The notes beneath the pieces are model-generated. The model was given only the letters and a program-made list of their open reading frames with translations. It was not told the origin of the DNA and ran no database searches. 64,000 nucleotides of DNA from the NCBI RefSeq assembly GCF_007860015.1, contig NZ_SJPS01000004.1:740892-804891 (forward strand), read 5' to 3'. How positions within the stretch are numbered: position 1 is the first letter of the stretch; every line of letters starts with the position of its first letter. A program made the translations under genes and the position numbers. This DNA comes from Bythopirellula polymerisocia. GTDB lineage: Bacteria > Planctomycetota > Planctomycetia > Pirellulales > Lacipirellulaceae. Below are positions 56,001 through 64,000 of this stretch, one piece after another.

Positions 56001-56426
56001 CGCGAACTGCCTACGGAAGGTGTCCTATTGGCCAGCGAATTATTGGAGGTAGCCCGTGGTCTGATTCAGCTAAAAAACTGGGGCGAGGCAGAGACGCTTG
56101 CCCGCGAAAGCCTTTCCATTCGTGAAAAGCATCTGCACGATACTTGGATGGTGGCTGAAGCCCAAGCAACGTTGGGCGCTGCGTTATTAGGGCAAGAGCA
56201 ACTCGACGAGGCCGAGCCATTGCTCTTGGCCGGTGGCCATGGCCTCTTGGAACAAGCTGAGGAAGTTCCGTTCGATGACAAACCCCGCATCAATGAAAGC
56301 CTGCAGCGGCTTGTACAATTCTACCAAGCGCGCGGTGACACCGAACAAGCCGACCAGTGGCGAGAGAAGCTTGGGACTGCTCAGCGTGCCAAGGAGTTTG
56401 CAAGGGCGCAGGACGACGCAGACTAG
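53013..56426 (+). CDS. Transmembrane Ser/Thr protein kinase with C-terminal TPR repeats
   Basis: 1137 residues. An N-terminal helical segment (~90 residues, SIFLAALQITSEVERSRFVE) typical of planctomycete kinases precedes the kinase domain: IGHGGMGTVYMA (glycine loop), VALKVI (ATP Lys), HRDLKPSNVMV (catalytic Asp), VIDFGVAK (DFG), GTPLYMSPEQA. A membrane helix lies near residues 430-450 (LVALLAVSLAGLLISIAAL). A long coiled region and TPR repeats from about residue 540 to the end (LGTIFGNLDDYETAEKLFRRAV, LANAYSLAGRFKEALALF, LANAYRRSGDGKRAREVL) would sense or bind partners on the other side of the membrane. With the ECF sigma at 49220 it may form a signalling unit. The start is not certain; ATG at 53019 or 53025 would shorten it slightly. 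Confidence 0.93.
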   Translation: MEMQMSGSSKAENSAKSIFLAALQITSEVERSRFVEHSCTHNPTLHTEVEKLLSACNQDHSNLFSHAVKQLNPLVAAHRLKDGESLAATCDHFDVAEHPVIDRYKLLEEIGHGGMGTVYMAQQLEPVKRRVALKVINPGMDSREVIARFEAERQALAMMDHPHIARVLDAGTTDQGRPYFVMELVRGVPITDYCQQQQLGLEDRLRLFTEVCQAVQHAHQKGIIHRDLKPSNVMVSDHDGEPVVKVIDFGVAKALHQELTAKTLFTKFSQLVGTPLYMSPEQAQLSGLDVDTRSDVYALGVLLYELLTGTTPFDRETLAQAGIDAARRIICEEVPPRPSTRLSTLHAVESTLKTSSPKETKHVELELRDELDWIVMKALEKDRKRRYESASAMAADVQRYLQDEPVEACPPAKLYLLKKFTERNRSLVALLAVSLAGLLISIAALSWGMHRASVERDRAEAANLNAQQSAKEAKKAADKESKARKEEAKQREYAEKAVKDSDAVQDFLVYDVLGQASSTIQDNNGYAPKPVLTVREALDRAAEKALSRFSGSRRSHWQILFYLGTIFGNLDDYETAEKLFRRAVDLGRKEGDQNSAWVRPAETALAALLVKKGQYNAAIPILERLLDSSHHTSNNPQHWLAKAYSHTGQHEEAIRIAREWYELRLKESGANNVETLTAQNGLANAYSLAGRFKEALALFESSYETLVRTRGHEDILTPIAANNLAFAYSDVGRHDEAKKLCSEAIILKSQIYGDEHPETITTRYMFTKILIKAEEPETAAAFADQALKQAENTLEDSHRIRIRATHEKAHVDESMGLILAAAERIDQVLTAYNNSGGLSTDQGLAARADLGRCLSQIGHHKRAIELLEHVVPELEQFYGPTHEKRSKTRTDLANAYRRSGDGKRAREVLSALLTTLQKELPADDPRLLEAQANLAIQEYELIGADDSLAKLEDIYERAKEERRLRFVGAELAHIYLDFDQPEKALLQLHANIVLSRRELPTEGVLLASELLEVARGLIQLKNWGEAETLARESLSIREKHLHDTWMVAEAQATLGAALLGQEQLDEAEPLLLAGGHGLLEQAEEVPFDDKPRINESLQRLVQFYQARGDTEQADQWREKLGTAQRAKEFARAQDDAD

Positions 56427-56718
56427 TTGCCAGCAAAAAACTCCCACAGCCGAGTGTCACGTGCTGATAGCTCGTGGGGAAAACGTCGAATAATATTTGA
56501 TTCGCTGACGGCGAGATATTTTCCACATTGACTGTGGGGCATTTCTACAAATCGCAGGCACCGCACAACAAACCAACATTTGGACCTAAATGTCGGAACT
56601 GCGTACGGCTTGTTCGAGTCTGCGAGTTAATTGCGTTGGCAACCAGAGGAATTGAGTTCGCGCATACTCGCGCTTCGCTCTGACTCGTGAGACTCGGCAG
56701 GCGCGGCGCGGCTAACAG

Positions 56719-56779
56719 GACCGGCGCCGCCAACACATGACCGGCGCCGCCAACCAAGTACATGACCGGCGCCGCCAAC
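56719..56779. repeat. Three copies of a 16-bp GC-rich direct repeat
   Basis: GACCGGCGCCGCCAAC occurs at 56719-56734, 56739-56754 and 56764-56779. Each core contains the palindrome CCGGCGCCG. It lies just beyond the end of the ferredoxin gene (56790, minus strand), in its 3' flank. The rest of 56427-56789 holds no gene I can support. Confidence 0.8.
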
Positions 56780-56789
56780 CAAGTCACGC

Positions 56790-57068
56790 TCAACTGTCCG
56801 CCAGCGGCTCTTTCTTTTCGGTGATCACCGGGCACTGGGGTGCCATCTCGGCGTTGAGCTCTGTGAAGGCGGCCCATTCTTCGGGGACGTTATCTTCATG
56901 GAAGATAGCTTCGACGGGGCACTCGGGAACGCATGCCTCGCAGTCGATGCATTCGTCGGGGTGAATGTACAGGATCTGCTCACCTTCGTAGAAGCACTCT
57001 ACGGGGCAAACCACGACACAGTCGGTGTACTTGCAGGCAAAGCAAGGTTCGCAAACTACATGCGTCAT
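56790..57068 (-). CDS. fdxA: 7Fe-type ferredoxin
   Basis: 92 residues, AAGGAG upstream of the ATG. The N-terminal cluster region is [26 protein letters not shown] and the second is [17 protein letters not shown], the FdxA/Azotobacter ferredoxin I pattern with one 3Fe-4S and one 4Fe-4S site. IHPDECIDC and the tail [16 protein letters not shown] are also characteristic. It is a low-potential electron carrier in the cytoplasm; its partner enzyme is not adjacent. Confidence 0.95.
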   Translation of the reverse strand: MTHVVCEPCFACKYTDCVVVCPVECFYEGEQILYIHPDECIDCEACVPECPVEAIFHEDNVPEEWAAFTELNAEMAPQCPVITEKKEPLADS

Positions 57069-57580
57069 CTCAGAAATTCTCCTTTTCGTCGCTCAAACCA
57101 ACGTGGTCGCGGTACCTGTTGGATACTCAATGGGGGAGCTCCTCGCAAATGAAGCGCTAAAAGCACCCCTTCTTAGAGGAATGATACAAATATCGGCTAC
57201 AGAATGACAAGTGTTTATCTGGGAACACGGTTTTGCCCTTCTTTTGCCATAATCCAAGATGCTATTTACCCACTTGGTAAATCCGCTGTCAAGCGGATAG
57301 TTTGCCAAAAAATCTCTAGAAATACCAAGTTTCACTCAGTTGGAGTGACCTTCGGCTTGCTCCGTCATTTCTGGCTATTTAGAATTGAAGGATACGCGGT
57401 CCAGCAGATTTGCAGTCCGGTTGAACGGTTGGCTAGTTTTCACTGTGAAAGACAATAGGTTGGCATTTTGGGGTAGTTTGCCAGGACCTGATGTCGGTGG
57501 GGCAACCGATTGGCCTGTTCGCTTTACCGGGCAATTGCTACTTTTCTTCCCCCGAGAGAAAGTGATTGAGGCACCGATAC
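57069..57580. other. Intergenic region, 512 bases
   Basis: It holds the divergent promoters of the ferredoxin and sigma-factor genes. A 7-bp stem (ATCCGCT/AGCGGAT, 57281-57298) is the only clear structure. Short frames on both strands have no protein-like features. Confidence 0.4.
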
Positions 57581-58141
57581 GTGGCTTTATCAGAAATTGA
57601 TCGAAATCTGCTTGAGCGGTGTTTGACAAAAAAACCTCGCGCCTGGGAGGATTTTGTCGACCGCTTCATGGGTTTGGTGATCCATGTCATCAATCACACA
57701 GCCCATTGCCGGAGTGTGCTCCTTGCCTCCACCGATCGCGACGATTTGGTGGGGGACGTCATGCTTCAGTTCGTCGAGAACGATTTTGCCGTTCTGAGAC
57801 ACTTTCGTGGCCAGAGTAGTTTGGCCACCTATCTGACGGTGATTTCTCGCCGAGTTGTGGTGAAGAAACTCATCGAGCGACATCAGGCCACTTCCTTGGG
57901 TTCGCTCGCTGGCGAGCCTCACTCGAACGACGCCTCCGTTGAACAGCGGATTGAAGATCGAGAGGAAGTGGATCGGTTGCTTCAGTCCCTCGGCGGCACC
58001 GAGGCTCAGGTGGTCCGCTTGTATCACCTGGAAGGCAAGACCTATCAGGAGATTAGCCGTACCACGGGGATGTCGACCAACAGTGTGGGCCCCATGCTCA
58101 GTCGCGTCCGTAGCAAGCTGCGCGGCATGCCGCAGGCATAG
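57581..58141 (+). CDS. ECF-type RNA polymerase sigma factor
   Basis: 186 residues from the GTG at 57581 (TTGAGG about ten bases before it); a TTG at 57566 would add five residues. Region 2 is KPRAWEDFVDRFMGLVIHVI, DDLVGDVMLQFVENDFAVLRHF and SLATYLTVISRRVVVKKL. Region 4 is VVRLYHLEGKTYQEISRTTGMSTNSVGPMLSRVRSKLR, a typical helix-turn-helix. This is a sigma-70 ECF subtype distinct from the one at 49220 and probably paired with an anti-sigma factor elsewhere. No anti-sigma gene follows; the next gene is on the other strand. Confidence 0.9.
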   Translation: MALSEIDRNLLERCLTKKPRAWEDFVDRFMGLVIHVINHTAHCRSVLLASTDRDDLVGDVMLQFVENDFAVLRHFRGQSSLATYLTVISRRVVVKKLIERHQATSLGSLAGEPHSNDASVEQRIEDREEVDRLLQSLGGTEAQVVRLYHLEGKTYQEISRTTGMSTNSVGPMLSRVRSKLRGMPQA

Positions 58142-58206
58142 GAATGGTTGAGAGGTGAGTGTTTTGGGTTGAGGGTCATGTCTCTAGCTCCAGTTATCCT
58201 GCTCGC

Positions 58207-58770
58207 TTAATACCCGGGCCCTCTCAGATCAATCTCTCCAGACGGCCAGTCTCGGTTTGCGGGGTAACGCATATGGACCTCGTCCCAGAAGGGACATTCC
58301 CGTGGATTCGAGGCCAGGGAGTTCACGAATCGGTTTTCCGTCACGCATGCCCCCAGGCCCTCGTAAAATTCCTTTACACGGGGTGTGGTTTGAAAGAGTG
58401 AGAACTCAAACACTCCGTTGTCTACCAAGTCAAACACTCCTCGAACGACCAACTCGCCGAGTCCCTGACCCCGCATGTTGGGGTCGCTGCAAACCTTGCA
58501 GAGACCGGCGATGGCAATATCTCCTTGCATGGTGCCAATGATACGCGGAATGACTGCGGCATGGGCCAGCATGTGTTCTCCCTCACGAATCACAAAAGAG
58601 CGGGGAGCTTGACTGTCGGGTCCCTGATAGTCTTGTCCCATGGTGAGCATCTGTTTCTGTCGAAAAACTTCGTCTTTGTCCGGTTTAGGCCAAACTTTGA
58701 CGATCAACCGACCAATGGCCAGCGCGTCTTCAGCAGAGAGATGGCGGGAATCAAGCGTTTCGACTTGCAT
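58207..58770 (-). CDS. GNAT-family N-acetyltransferase
   Basis: 187 residues from the ATG at 58770, 17 bases after the hemB stop; a longer frame from 58899 overlaps hemB and is unlikely. The acetyl-CoA loop is MRGQGLGELVVRGVFD, preceded by LCKVCSDPN (beta strand). RVKEFYEGLGACVTENRFV continues the fold. The substrate is unknown. It is probably co-transcribed with hemB. Confidence 0.85.
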   Translation of the reverse strand: MQVETLDSRHLSAEDALAIGRLIVKVWPKPDKDEVFRQKQMLTMGQDYQGPDSQAPRSFVIREGEHMLAHAAVIPRIIGTMQGDIAIAGLCKVCSDPNMRGQGLGELVVRGVFDLVDNGVFEFSLFQTTPRVKEFYEGLGACVTENRFVNSLASNPRECPFWDEVHMRYPANRDWPSGEIDLRGPGY

Positions 58771-58787
58771 GCAAAATCCGTTTGCTA

Positions 58788-59846
<1,059 letters not shown>

Positions 59847-59927
59847 TTATCCAAGGATTCGCCCGTAAAATCCATGGGAAAGTTGCAATCGGGTCCCATT
59901 CTATACTTTTGCCGGAAACTTTATTTT

Positions 59928-60356
59928 ATGCCTGCCTCTGATCCCAAAATGACCCTCGGGCCGTTTGAGTTTCGACCTGCCAATGTGAAAGTAAGCGGCA
60001 AACCCCAGTTGGGCGATTGGAAAGGGCCGCTGCATTTCGCGATCTGGTGCCAGCGAGCGAGCCCCTGGTGGATTGGAGATATGGTCAATCGAGGCGAAGA
60101 TCTCTTTGGCGAGGATTTTGGCGAAGTATGCGGTGAGACCCTCTCCACGGAAATGGTAAGCCGCTATGCTTCAGTCGCCCGCCGTGTTCCCCCCCAGAAT
60201 CGACACCCAGAGCTTTCCTGGTCGGCCCACGCGGCGGTGGCCCGGCTTACCCATCTGCAGCAGCGCAAGATGCTAGCCGAAGCGATCCGCCAAGGCTGGA
60301 ATAGCGACGACCTACTTAAGAAAGTACGTGAGTTTGTTAAATCGACGAAGGAATGA
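59928..60356 (+). CDS. Conserved hypothetical protein
   Basis: 142 residues from the ATG at 59928; a start at 59874 would add 18 residues without a better SD. The N-terminal half is compact and Trp-rich (FAIWCQRASPWWIGDMVNRGEDLFG). The C-terminal half is helical (ELSWSAHAAVARLTHLQQRKMLAEAIRQGWNSDDLLKKV), with a HAAVA...L...W pattern seen in ParB-linked and phage-derived helical proteins. No signal peptide. Not identified; a DNA-binding adapter is a guess. Confidence 0.6.
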   Translation: MPASDPKMTLGPFEFRPANVKVSGKPQLGDWKGPLHFAIWCQRASPWWIGDMVNRGEDLFGEDFGEVCGETLSTEMVSRYASVARRVPPQNRHPELSWSAHAAVARLTHLQQRKMLAEAIRQGWNSDDLLKKVREFVKSTKE

Positions 60357-60411
60357 CGTGAAATAGGGTCTGATTGTTTCCCGATCGCCAACTTACCCAC
60401 CTGCGCGCATC

Positions 60412-61179
60412 ATGCTCTATTCACAACACGAAATCATCCTGATCGCGCTGGTGATGACTTTTGGAAGCGTGATCCAGGGGGCAGTGGGTTTTGCATCAGG
60501 TCTGTTGGGAGTCCCGCTCTTGGTGATTTGTGGTTTTTCTCTCCCTGAGGCAGCAATCATCAATTTGATCTCGACTAGCCTGCAGAACTTAATTGGGGCT
60601 TGGAAGCTGTGGGATTACCTCGACATTCGCGAGCTCATCTATCCCACCCTGGTGCGACTGGTGGCAATTCCTTTGGGTACGGCGACCGTTTCTTGGCTTG
60701 CTGAGCGTATCTCTGCGGCTCAAGGAAAGCAGATAGTGGGAGGACTGTTATTGGTGATCGTCACTTTGCTCTGGTGTTTCAAGGTCAAACGACGTGATCG
60801 TCTCAATTTGTTCTGGCAGACACTGGCATTTTTCTTATCAGGTTTTTTGCTTGGATTCGCATCAATTGGAGGAGCCCCGCTGGTCATCTACGTGAACTCG
60901 CTTACCTGGGGAGTGAACAAGTCGCGGGCCTTCTTGTTTTTTTGCTCTGCAGTTGGTCAACCGCTGGCGATGTGGTTTTTTTGGCGACAATTCGGCGAGG
61001 TGTTTTGGACTCCAGTTTGCTCTACTGTTGTCGTGCTTCCCGCAATTCTCGCAGGGCTCTGGATCGGACTGACCCTGGGAAGCCGTCTGTCCCAGCCCCT
61101 ATTTCGGACCATCACTTTGGGTCTGATTACTCTCACCGCAATGGCAGCTATTATCTCCCCCTTTTTCTACAATGCATGA
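60412..61179 (+). CDS. TauE/SafE-family membrane transporter
   Basis: 255 residues with about eight hydrophobic helices and the family repeat IQGAVGFASGLLGVPLLVI near the N-terminus and LLGFASIGGAPLVIYVNSL in the second half. Family members move sulfite, sulfoacetate or other small organic anions across the inner membrane. The substrate is not determined and no sulfur gene is adjacent. Confidence 0.88.
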   Translation: MLYSQHEIILIALVMTFGSVIQGAVGFASGLLGVPLLVICGFSLPEAAIINLISTSLQNLIGAWKLWDYLDIRELIYPTLVRLVAIPLGTATVSWLAERISAAQGKQIVGGLLLVIVTLLWCFKVKRRDRLNLFWQTLAFFLSGFLLGFASIGGAPLVIYVNSLTWGVNKSRAFLFFCSAVGQPLAMWFFWRQFGEVFWTPVCSTVVVLPAILAGLWIGLTLGSRLSQPLFRTITLGLITLTAMAAIISPFFYNA

Positions 61180-61257
61180 GTTGTTGAGTTTTGTGTCTCG
61201 CTAGAATACAACCTGAATTGTCAAAAAGATTCTTTTTAGAACCCTAGAGATAGAACC

Positions 61258-62253
61258 ATGTATCATGCCAGCAGCGAGCGTTATCAAGAGATGATTTATC
61301 AGCGTTGCGGCAAGAGTGGCATCCGGCTTCCCGCGGTTTCCTTGGGTTTGTGGCACAATTTTGGCGGGGTTGATGCATTTGAAATCAGCAGAGCTATTTT
61401 GCTGCGTGCATTTGATTTGGGGGTAAACCATTTCGACCTGGCCAATAACTATGGGCCACCACCAGGTTCTGCGGAAGAAAACTTTGGCAAAATGTTGCGA
61501 GACGATCTCGCTTCCTATCGCGACGAACTGATCATATCCACCAAGGCGGGCTACCTCATGTGGGACGGACCCTATGGTGAGTGGGGCTCTCGGAAATACT
61601 TGCTTGCGAGTCTGGATCAAAGCCTGAAAAGGATGGGGCTGGAATATGTCGATATCTTTTATTCCCATCGTCCAGACCCTGATACGCCGTTGGAGGAAAC
61701 CATGGGAGCTCTTGCGTCGGCCGTTGTCCAAGGAAAGGCTCTCTATGTCGGAATCTCTAACTACCCCTCAGAATTGGCTGCCGAGGCCTTTAGGTTGCTG
61801 CGTGAGTTGGGAACGCCCTGCCTCATCCATCAGCCTCGCTATTCGATGTTCGACCGCTGGGTAGAATCTGACGGCCTGCTGGACGTGCTGAGCCGTGAAG
61901 GAGTGGGCTGTATTCCCTTTTCACCTCTCGCTCAGGGAATGCTCACAGATCGCTATCTGAGCGGTATCCCGAGCGATAGCCGAGCAGCTAAAGCCCATGG
62001 ATTCCTGCAAGCGAAAGCGTTAACCTCAGCGCGATTGCAACAGATTCGGCAACTTGCCGAGATCGCTGGTTCGCGGGCGCAATCTCTCGCTCAGATGGCG
62101 CTCGCCTGGGTTCTGCGAGACCCTCGCGTCACCACAGTACTGATCGGGGCCAGTTCGGTCGCTCAGCTGGAGCAAAACCTCGGATGCCTGGGAAATCGCA
62201 AGTTTTCCGATGGTGAATTAGACTCGATCGAGAAAATTCTTAGCCAAGAATAA
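61258..62253 (+). CDS. Aldo/keto reductase, YghZ/L-glyceraldehyde-3-phosphate reductase-like
   Basis: 331 residues. An NADPH-dependent aldo/keto reductase of the AKR14 type. Catalytic residues are visible: Asp and Tyr in HFDLANNYGPPPGSAEENFG, Lys in IISTKAGYLMW and His in IFYSHRPDPDTPLEE. IPFSPLAQGMLTDRYL and TVLIGASSVAQLEQNL are the cofactor region. It is known in related proteins to reduce glyceraldehyde-3-phosphate and methylglyoxal; the substrate here is inferred. A bidirectional terminator hairpin follows at 62286. Confidence 0.93.
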   Translation: MYHASSERYQEMIYQRCGKSGIRLPAVSLGLWHNFGGVDAFEISRAILLRAFDLGVNHFDLANNYGPPPGSAEENFGKMLRDDLASYRDELIISTKAGYLMWDGPYGEWGSRKYLLASLDQSLKRMGLEYVDIFYSHRPDPDTPLEETMGALASAVVQGKALYVGISNYPSELAAEAFRLLRELGTPCLIHQPRYSMFDRWVESDGLLDVLSREGVGCIPFSPLAQGMLTDRYLSGIPSDSRAAKAHGFLQAKALTSARLQQIRQLAEIAGSRAQSLAQMALAWVLRDPRVTTVLIGASSVAQLEQNLGCLGNRKFSDGELDSIEKILSQE

Positions 62254-62285
62254 AAGCGGTAAGCTCTCCGAGTGGAACAAAAAAA

Positions 62286-62306
62286 GCCGTCCCGGTTAGG
62301 GACGGC
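62286..62306. terminator. Bidirectional terminator between convergent genes
   Basis: GCCGTCCC and GGGACGGC form a perfect 8-bp stem with loop GGTTA. An A-run precedes it and TTCTTGACTTT follows, so it can end both the aldo/keto reductase transcript and the PEP-CTERM transcript read from the other strand. Confidence 0.85.
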
Positions 62307-62338
62307 TTCTTGACTTTGATAGATAACCGTAGAGACGA

Positions 62339-63124
62339 CTAGCGACGGCGGGTGGAGGCGAAAGCAACCACACCCAGCATCACGAGAGCCATGGAAGTAG
62401 GCTCTGGCACAGTGTTCTCGTTGATACGAGTATCAACGTCGACATTAAACATCTTCTTAACAATGTTTGCTATGCCTGAACCTTGAGTGAGGGCAAGCAA
62501 CGAATCATTCAGGCGAACTGTGAGCTTGGTAGCACTTGAGGTAGGTGGATAGATGTTGGCTAGTGCAGCGTCGATACTGAACATCTTCATATTACTCCAA
62601 GGACCAGCAGCAGGATCGACGCCTAGTTGAGCCATCGTGGATTCCAGACCACTGAGTGAGATCGGGGCAATCGCAACGCCGTCCACTTCATCAATTCGTA
62701 TCGATTGAATAATCAAGTTAGCGATGACCTTTGCTTGATCGCCAGGAAAACCAGCAAGACTGTAGTCGCCACCTTCTCTAAACCCGATTTTGCCAATGCC
62801 TAAGCCGGGCTTGGCTTGAACCATGAAGGAAAGAAACCCATCCGTGACGTCACTCGCTCCACTTACCGAGGAGGCACCAAAACCTAAACTAGGATTCGGC
62901 AGAGCCACTGGCTCGAAGAAACGAAGTTGATTGCCGATCACAACGGGAGTGCCAAACAATGGAACGCTATCGGTGTTAGAAGACTCGGTCACACTAGTAT
63001 AGGCGACCCCGGCTCCCATGAAATCGCCGTGGTTGATTGTACCGGCTTGGGTAACCATTGCTGATGAAGAGATGAGTGCGCACACCAGCAGTGCTGAAAG
63101 AACTTTTCGTGTTGTGGTCATCAT
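62339..63124 (-). CDS. PEP-CTERM protein
   Basis: 261 residues. The N-terminus is a signal peptide (VLSALLVCALISSSAMVTQA). The body is a beta-rich extracellular sequence (NHGDFMGAGVAYTSVTE, LRFFEPVALPNPSLGFG) with no motif I can name. The end TVPEPTSMALVMLGVVAFASTRRR is a canonical exosortase signal. It does not resemble the GDPD-locus family. Confidence 0.88.
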   Translation of the reverse strand: MMTTTRKVLSALLVCALISSSAMVTQAGTINHGDFMGAGVAYTSVTESSNTDSVPLFGTPVVIGNQLRFFEPVALPNPSLGFGASSVSGASDVTDGFLSFMVQAKPGLGIGKIGFREGGDYSLAGFPGDQAKVIANLIIQSIRIDEVDGVAIAPISLSGLESTMAQLGVDPAAGPWSNMKMFSIDAALANIYPPTSSATKLTVRLNDSLLALTQGSGIANIVKKMFNVDVDTRINENTVPEPTSMALVMLGVVAFASTRRR

Positions 63125-63818
63125 TAGGACAGTCCCCGTCTTAGTTACTACGTTGTTTTGTGTTCAATCGATTGTCTGTCGCCAACATCCTTGCGACGCG
63201 AAATCTTCAAGAGCTCTACATAGGCATGGACCTCTGCTGCCCTTCGCTACTGTGCAGTTTAGACGGGATTGCAATGATTGCAAGCATTATTTTCCTATTT
63301 TCCGTCAACTACCCAAGAATTTAATAAATCCCTAAATTCTATCCGATACCCCCCCCGTAAGGGGGGGTGGCTGAGGGTCGATGCGCCTCAGCTCATTGAT
63401 TGTTCTCTAAAACTCGCGTTTTCTCACATAATCGGAGAAAAAGCAGGTGATTTTGACAACCTAACCCGGCGTCACGAAGCAGTGTAATCTCCAGCGTGAC
63501 TGGGTAGTCATTGTCCTAGAAGGAGAAAAGGCATCAGAATGTGCAGGAGCAAATGGGACCACAAAGAAACTCAGCCAGTCCGAACAAAGCTGGCCTGAGG
63601 AGCATGCGATTAATTATTATCCGATAAACTGCTTCTAGAAGAAAGAACGGGATTTGCGATTCCGACTCCGCTAAATTCGATGCTACGGTCAAGTCACTCA
63701 TTTAGCCCTCTTAGGTCATTTGCCCTGCAATTGCGGTTTGAATTGCGGTTCATCGCTCACATCCGTATACTGCGAGTCTACCTTCCTCCATCCAGCCCCA
63801 TCTTCTAACTGCCCCCTA
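63125..63818. other. Intergenic region, 694 bases
   Basis: It contains a G/C hairpin at 63348-63368 (ACCCCCCC/GGGGGGGT around CGTAA), but no frame with protein-like features. The minus-strand promoter for the PEP-CTERM gene must lie near 63130-63200. Confidence 0.4.
63348..63368. repeat. Poly-C/poly-G hairpin
   Basis: A C8 run and a G7 run flank GTAA; with the flanking A and T they give an 8-bp stem. It could stop transcription or act as a G-rich structure; nothing further can be said. Confidence 0.5.
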
Positions 63819-63893
63819 TGACAGTTGCCGAAGCTCACGATCCCCTCGCCGATGCTCATTTTCCCTTATTTATTGGCATCGATTTAGCAGCCC
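63819..63893 (+). pseudogene. Truncated ORF at window end, possibly a transposase start
   Basis: ATG at 63819 begins a frame ending in a stop after FPLFIGIDLAAR, only 24 codons. IGIDLA is the first beta strand typical of RNase-H-fold proteins, including IS110-type transposases, but the match is too short to name. The sequence after about 63893 changes character, suggesting an insertion or a deletion junction. Confidence 0.25.
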
Positions 63894-63919
63894 GTTGAAC
63901 AAGTCGATTTCTTATGATT

Positions 63920-64000
63920 TTAGGCGGCCAGGACGAACGCAGGACGGGCGACCATTTTCTGACCGACGCGATGGTTCGTGGCGTGCAAACGGCTCAGTGT
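63920..64000 (-). other. Partial open frame running off the window
   Basis: On the minus strand a frame enters from beyond the right edge, ends TAA at 63922-63920 and reads HRVGQKMVARPAFVLAA. It may be the 3' end of a mobile element gene, but 26 codons are too few to identify it. Confidence 0.2.

Overview
The window looks like chromosomal DNA of a planctomycete, most likely a Pirellulales-type bacterium. The evidence is a high load of PEP-CTERM (exosortase-sorted) proteins, dockerin-like calcium repeats, a DUF1559 pilin-like protein, two planctomycete-type ECF sigma factors, a large serine/threonine kinase with TPR repeats, an Asp-rich acidic protein, and loosely packed genes with long repeat-bearing spacers. 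I saw no rRNA, tRNA or CRISPR array.

Region 1 (1-13.3 kb) is an accessory cell-surface and glycerophosphodiester locus. It holds three glycerophosphodiester phosphodiesterase (GDPD) genes: one interrupted by an amber codon, one carrying a dockerin-like module and a PEP-CTERM anchor, and one intact secreted copy. With them are an interrupted AraC/XylR-type regulator remnant, a family of PEP-CTERM proteins sharing an unrecognised ~200-residue domain, an open frame in which three complete PEP-CTERM precursors are joined without stop codons, a DUF1559 pseudopilin, a lipoprotein with two EF-hands, and glycerol kinase. A plausible joint role is cleavage of glycerophosphodiesters outside the cytoplasm followed by phosphorylation of glycerol.

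Region 2 (13.3-46.9 kb) is mostly housekeeping or conserved: a YhaN/YhaO-like ATPase-nuclease pair, the acidic protein, ileS-purN-class II aldolase-LmbE deacetylase in tight succession, mscL, an RluD-like synthase with a membrane TPR-like protein, a UvrD/PcrA helicase, comM, a lipoprotein pair, a thermonuclease, an HNH protein, a BshC-like protein coupled to a GT2 glycosyltransferase, a Nif3-like protein, a large secreted protein, and a TIM-barrel isomerase followed by an ABC sugar importer without its ATPase. A 29-residue basic protein of probable COX24/AURKAIP1 type lies at 45101-45190.

Region 3 (46.9-49.2 kb) has no convincing gene. It is a dense collection of inverted repeats and ends in 16 perfect copies of a 7-bp repeat just before an ECF sigma gene.

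Region 4 (49.2-64 kb) holds an ECF sigma factor, a seven-repeat RCC1 PEP-CTERM protein, another PEP-CTERM protein, a kinase-TPR receptor, a 7Fe-type ferredoxin, a second ECF sigma factor, a GNAT acetyltransferase with hemB, a TauE/SafE permease, an aldo/keto reductase and a PEP-CTERM protein. It ends in a short broken ORF that may abut a mobile element.

The most unusual signals are the cluster of reading-frame anomalies between 1.2 and 7.6 kb (two C-to-T type nonsense codons and two lost stops next to homopolymers), the triple PEP-CTERM frame, and a palindromic intergenic-type repeat carried in frame inside ileS.
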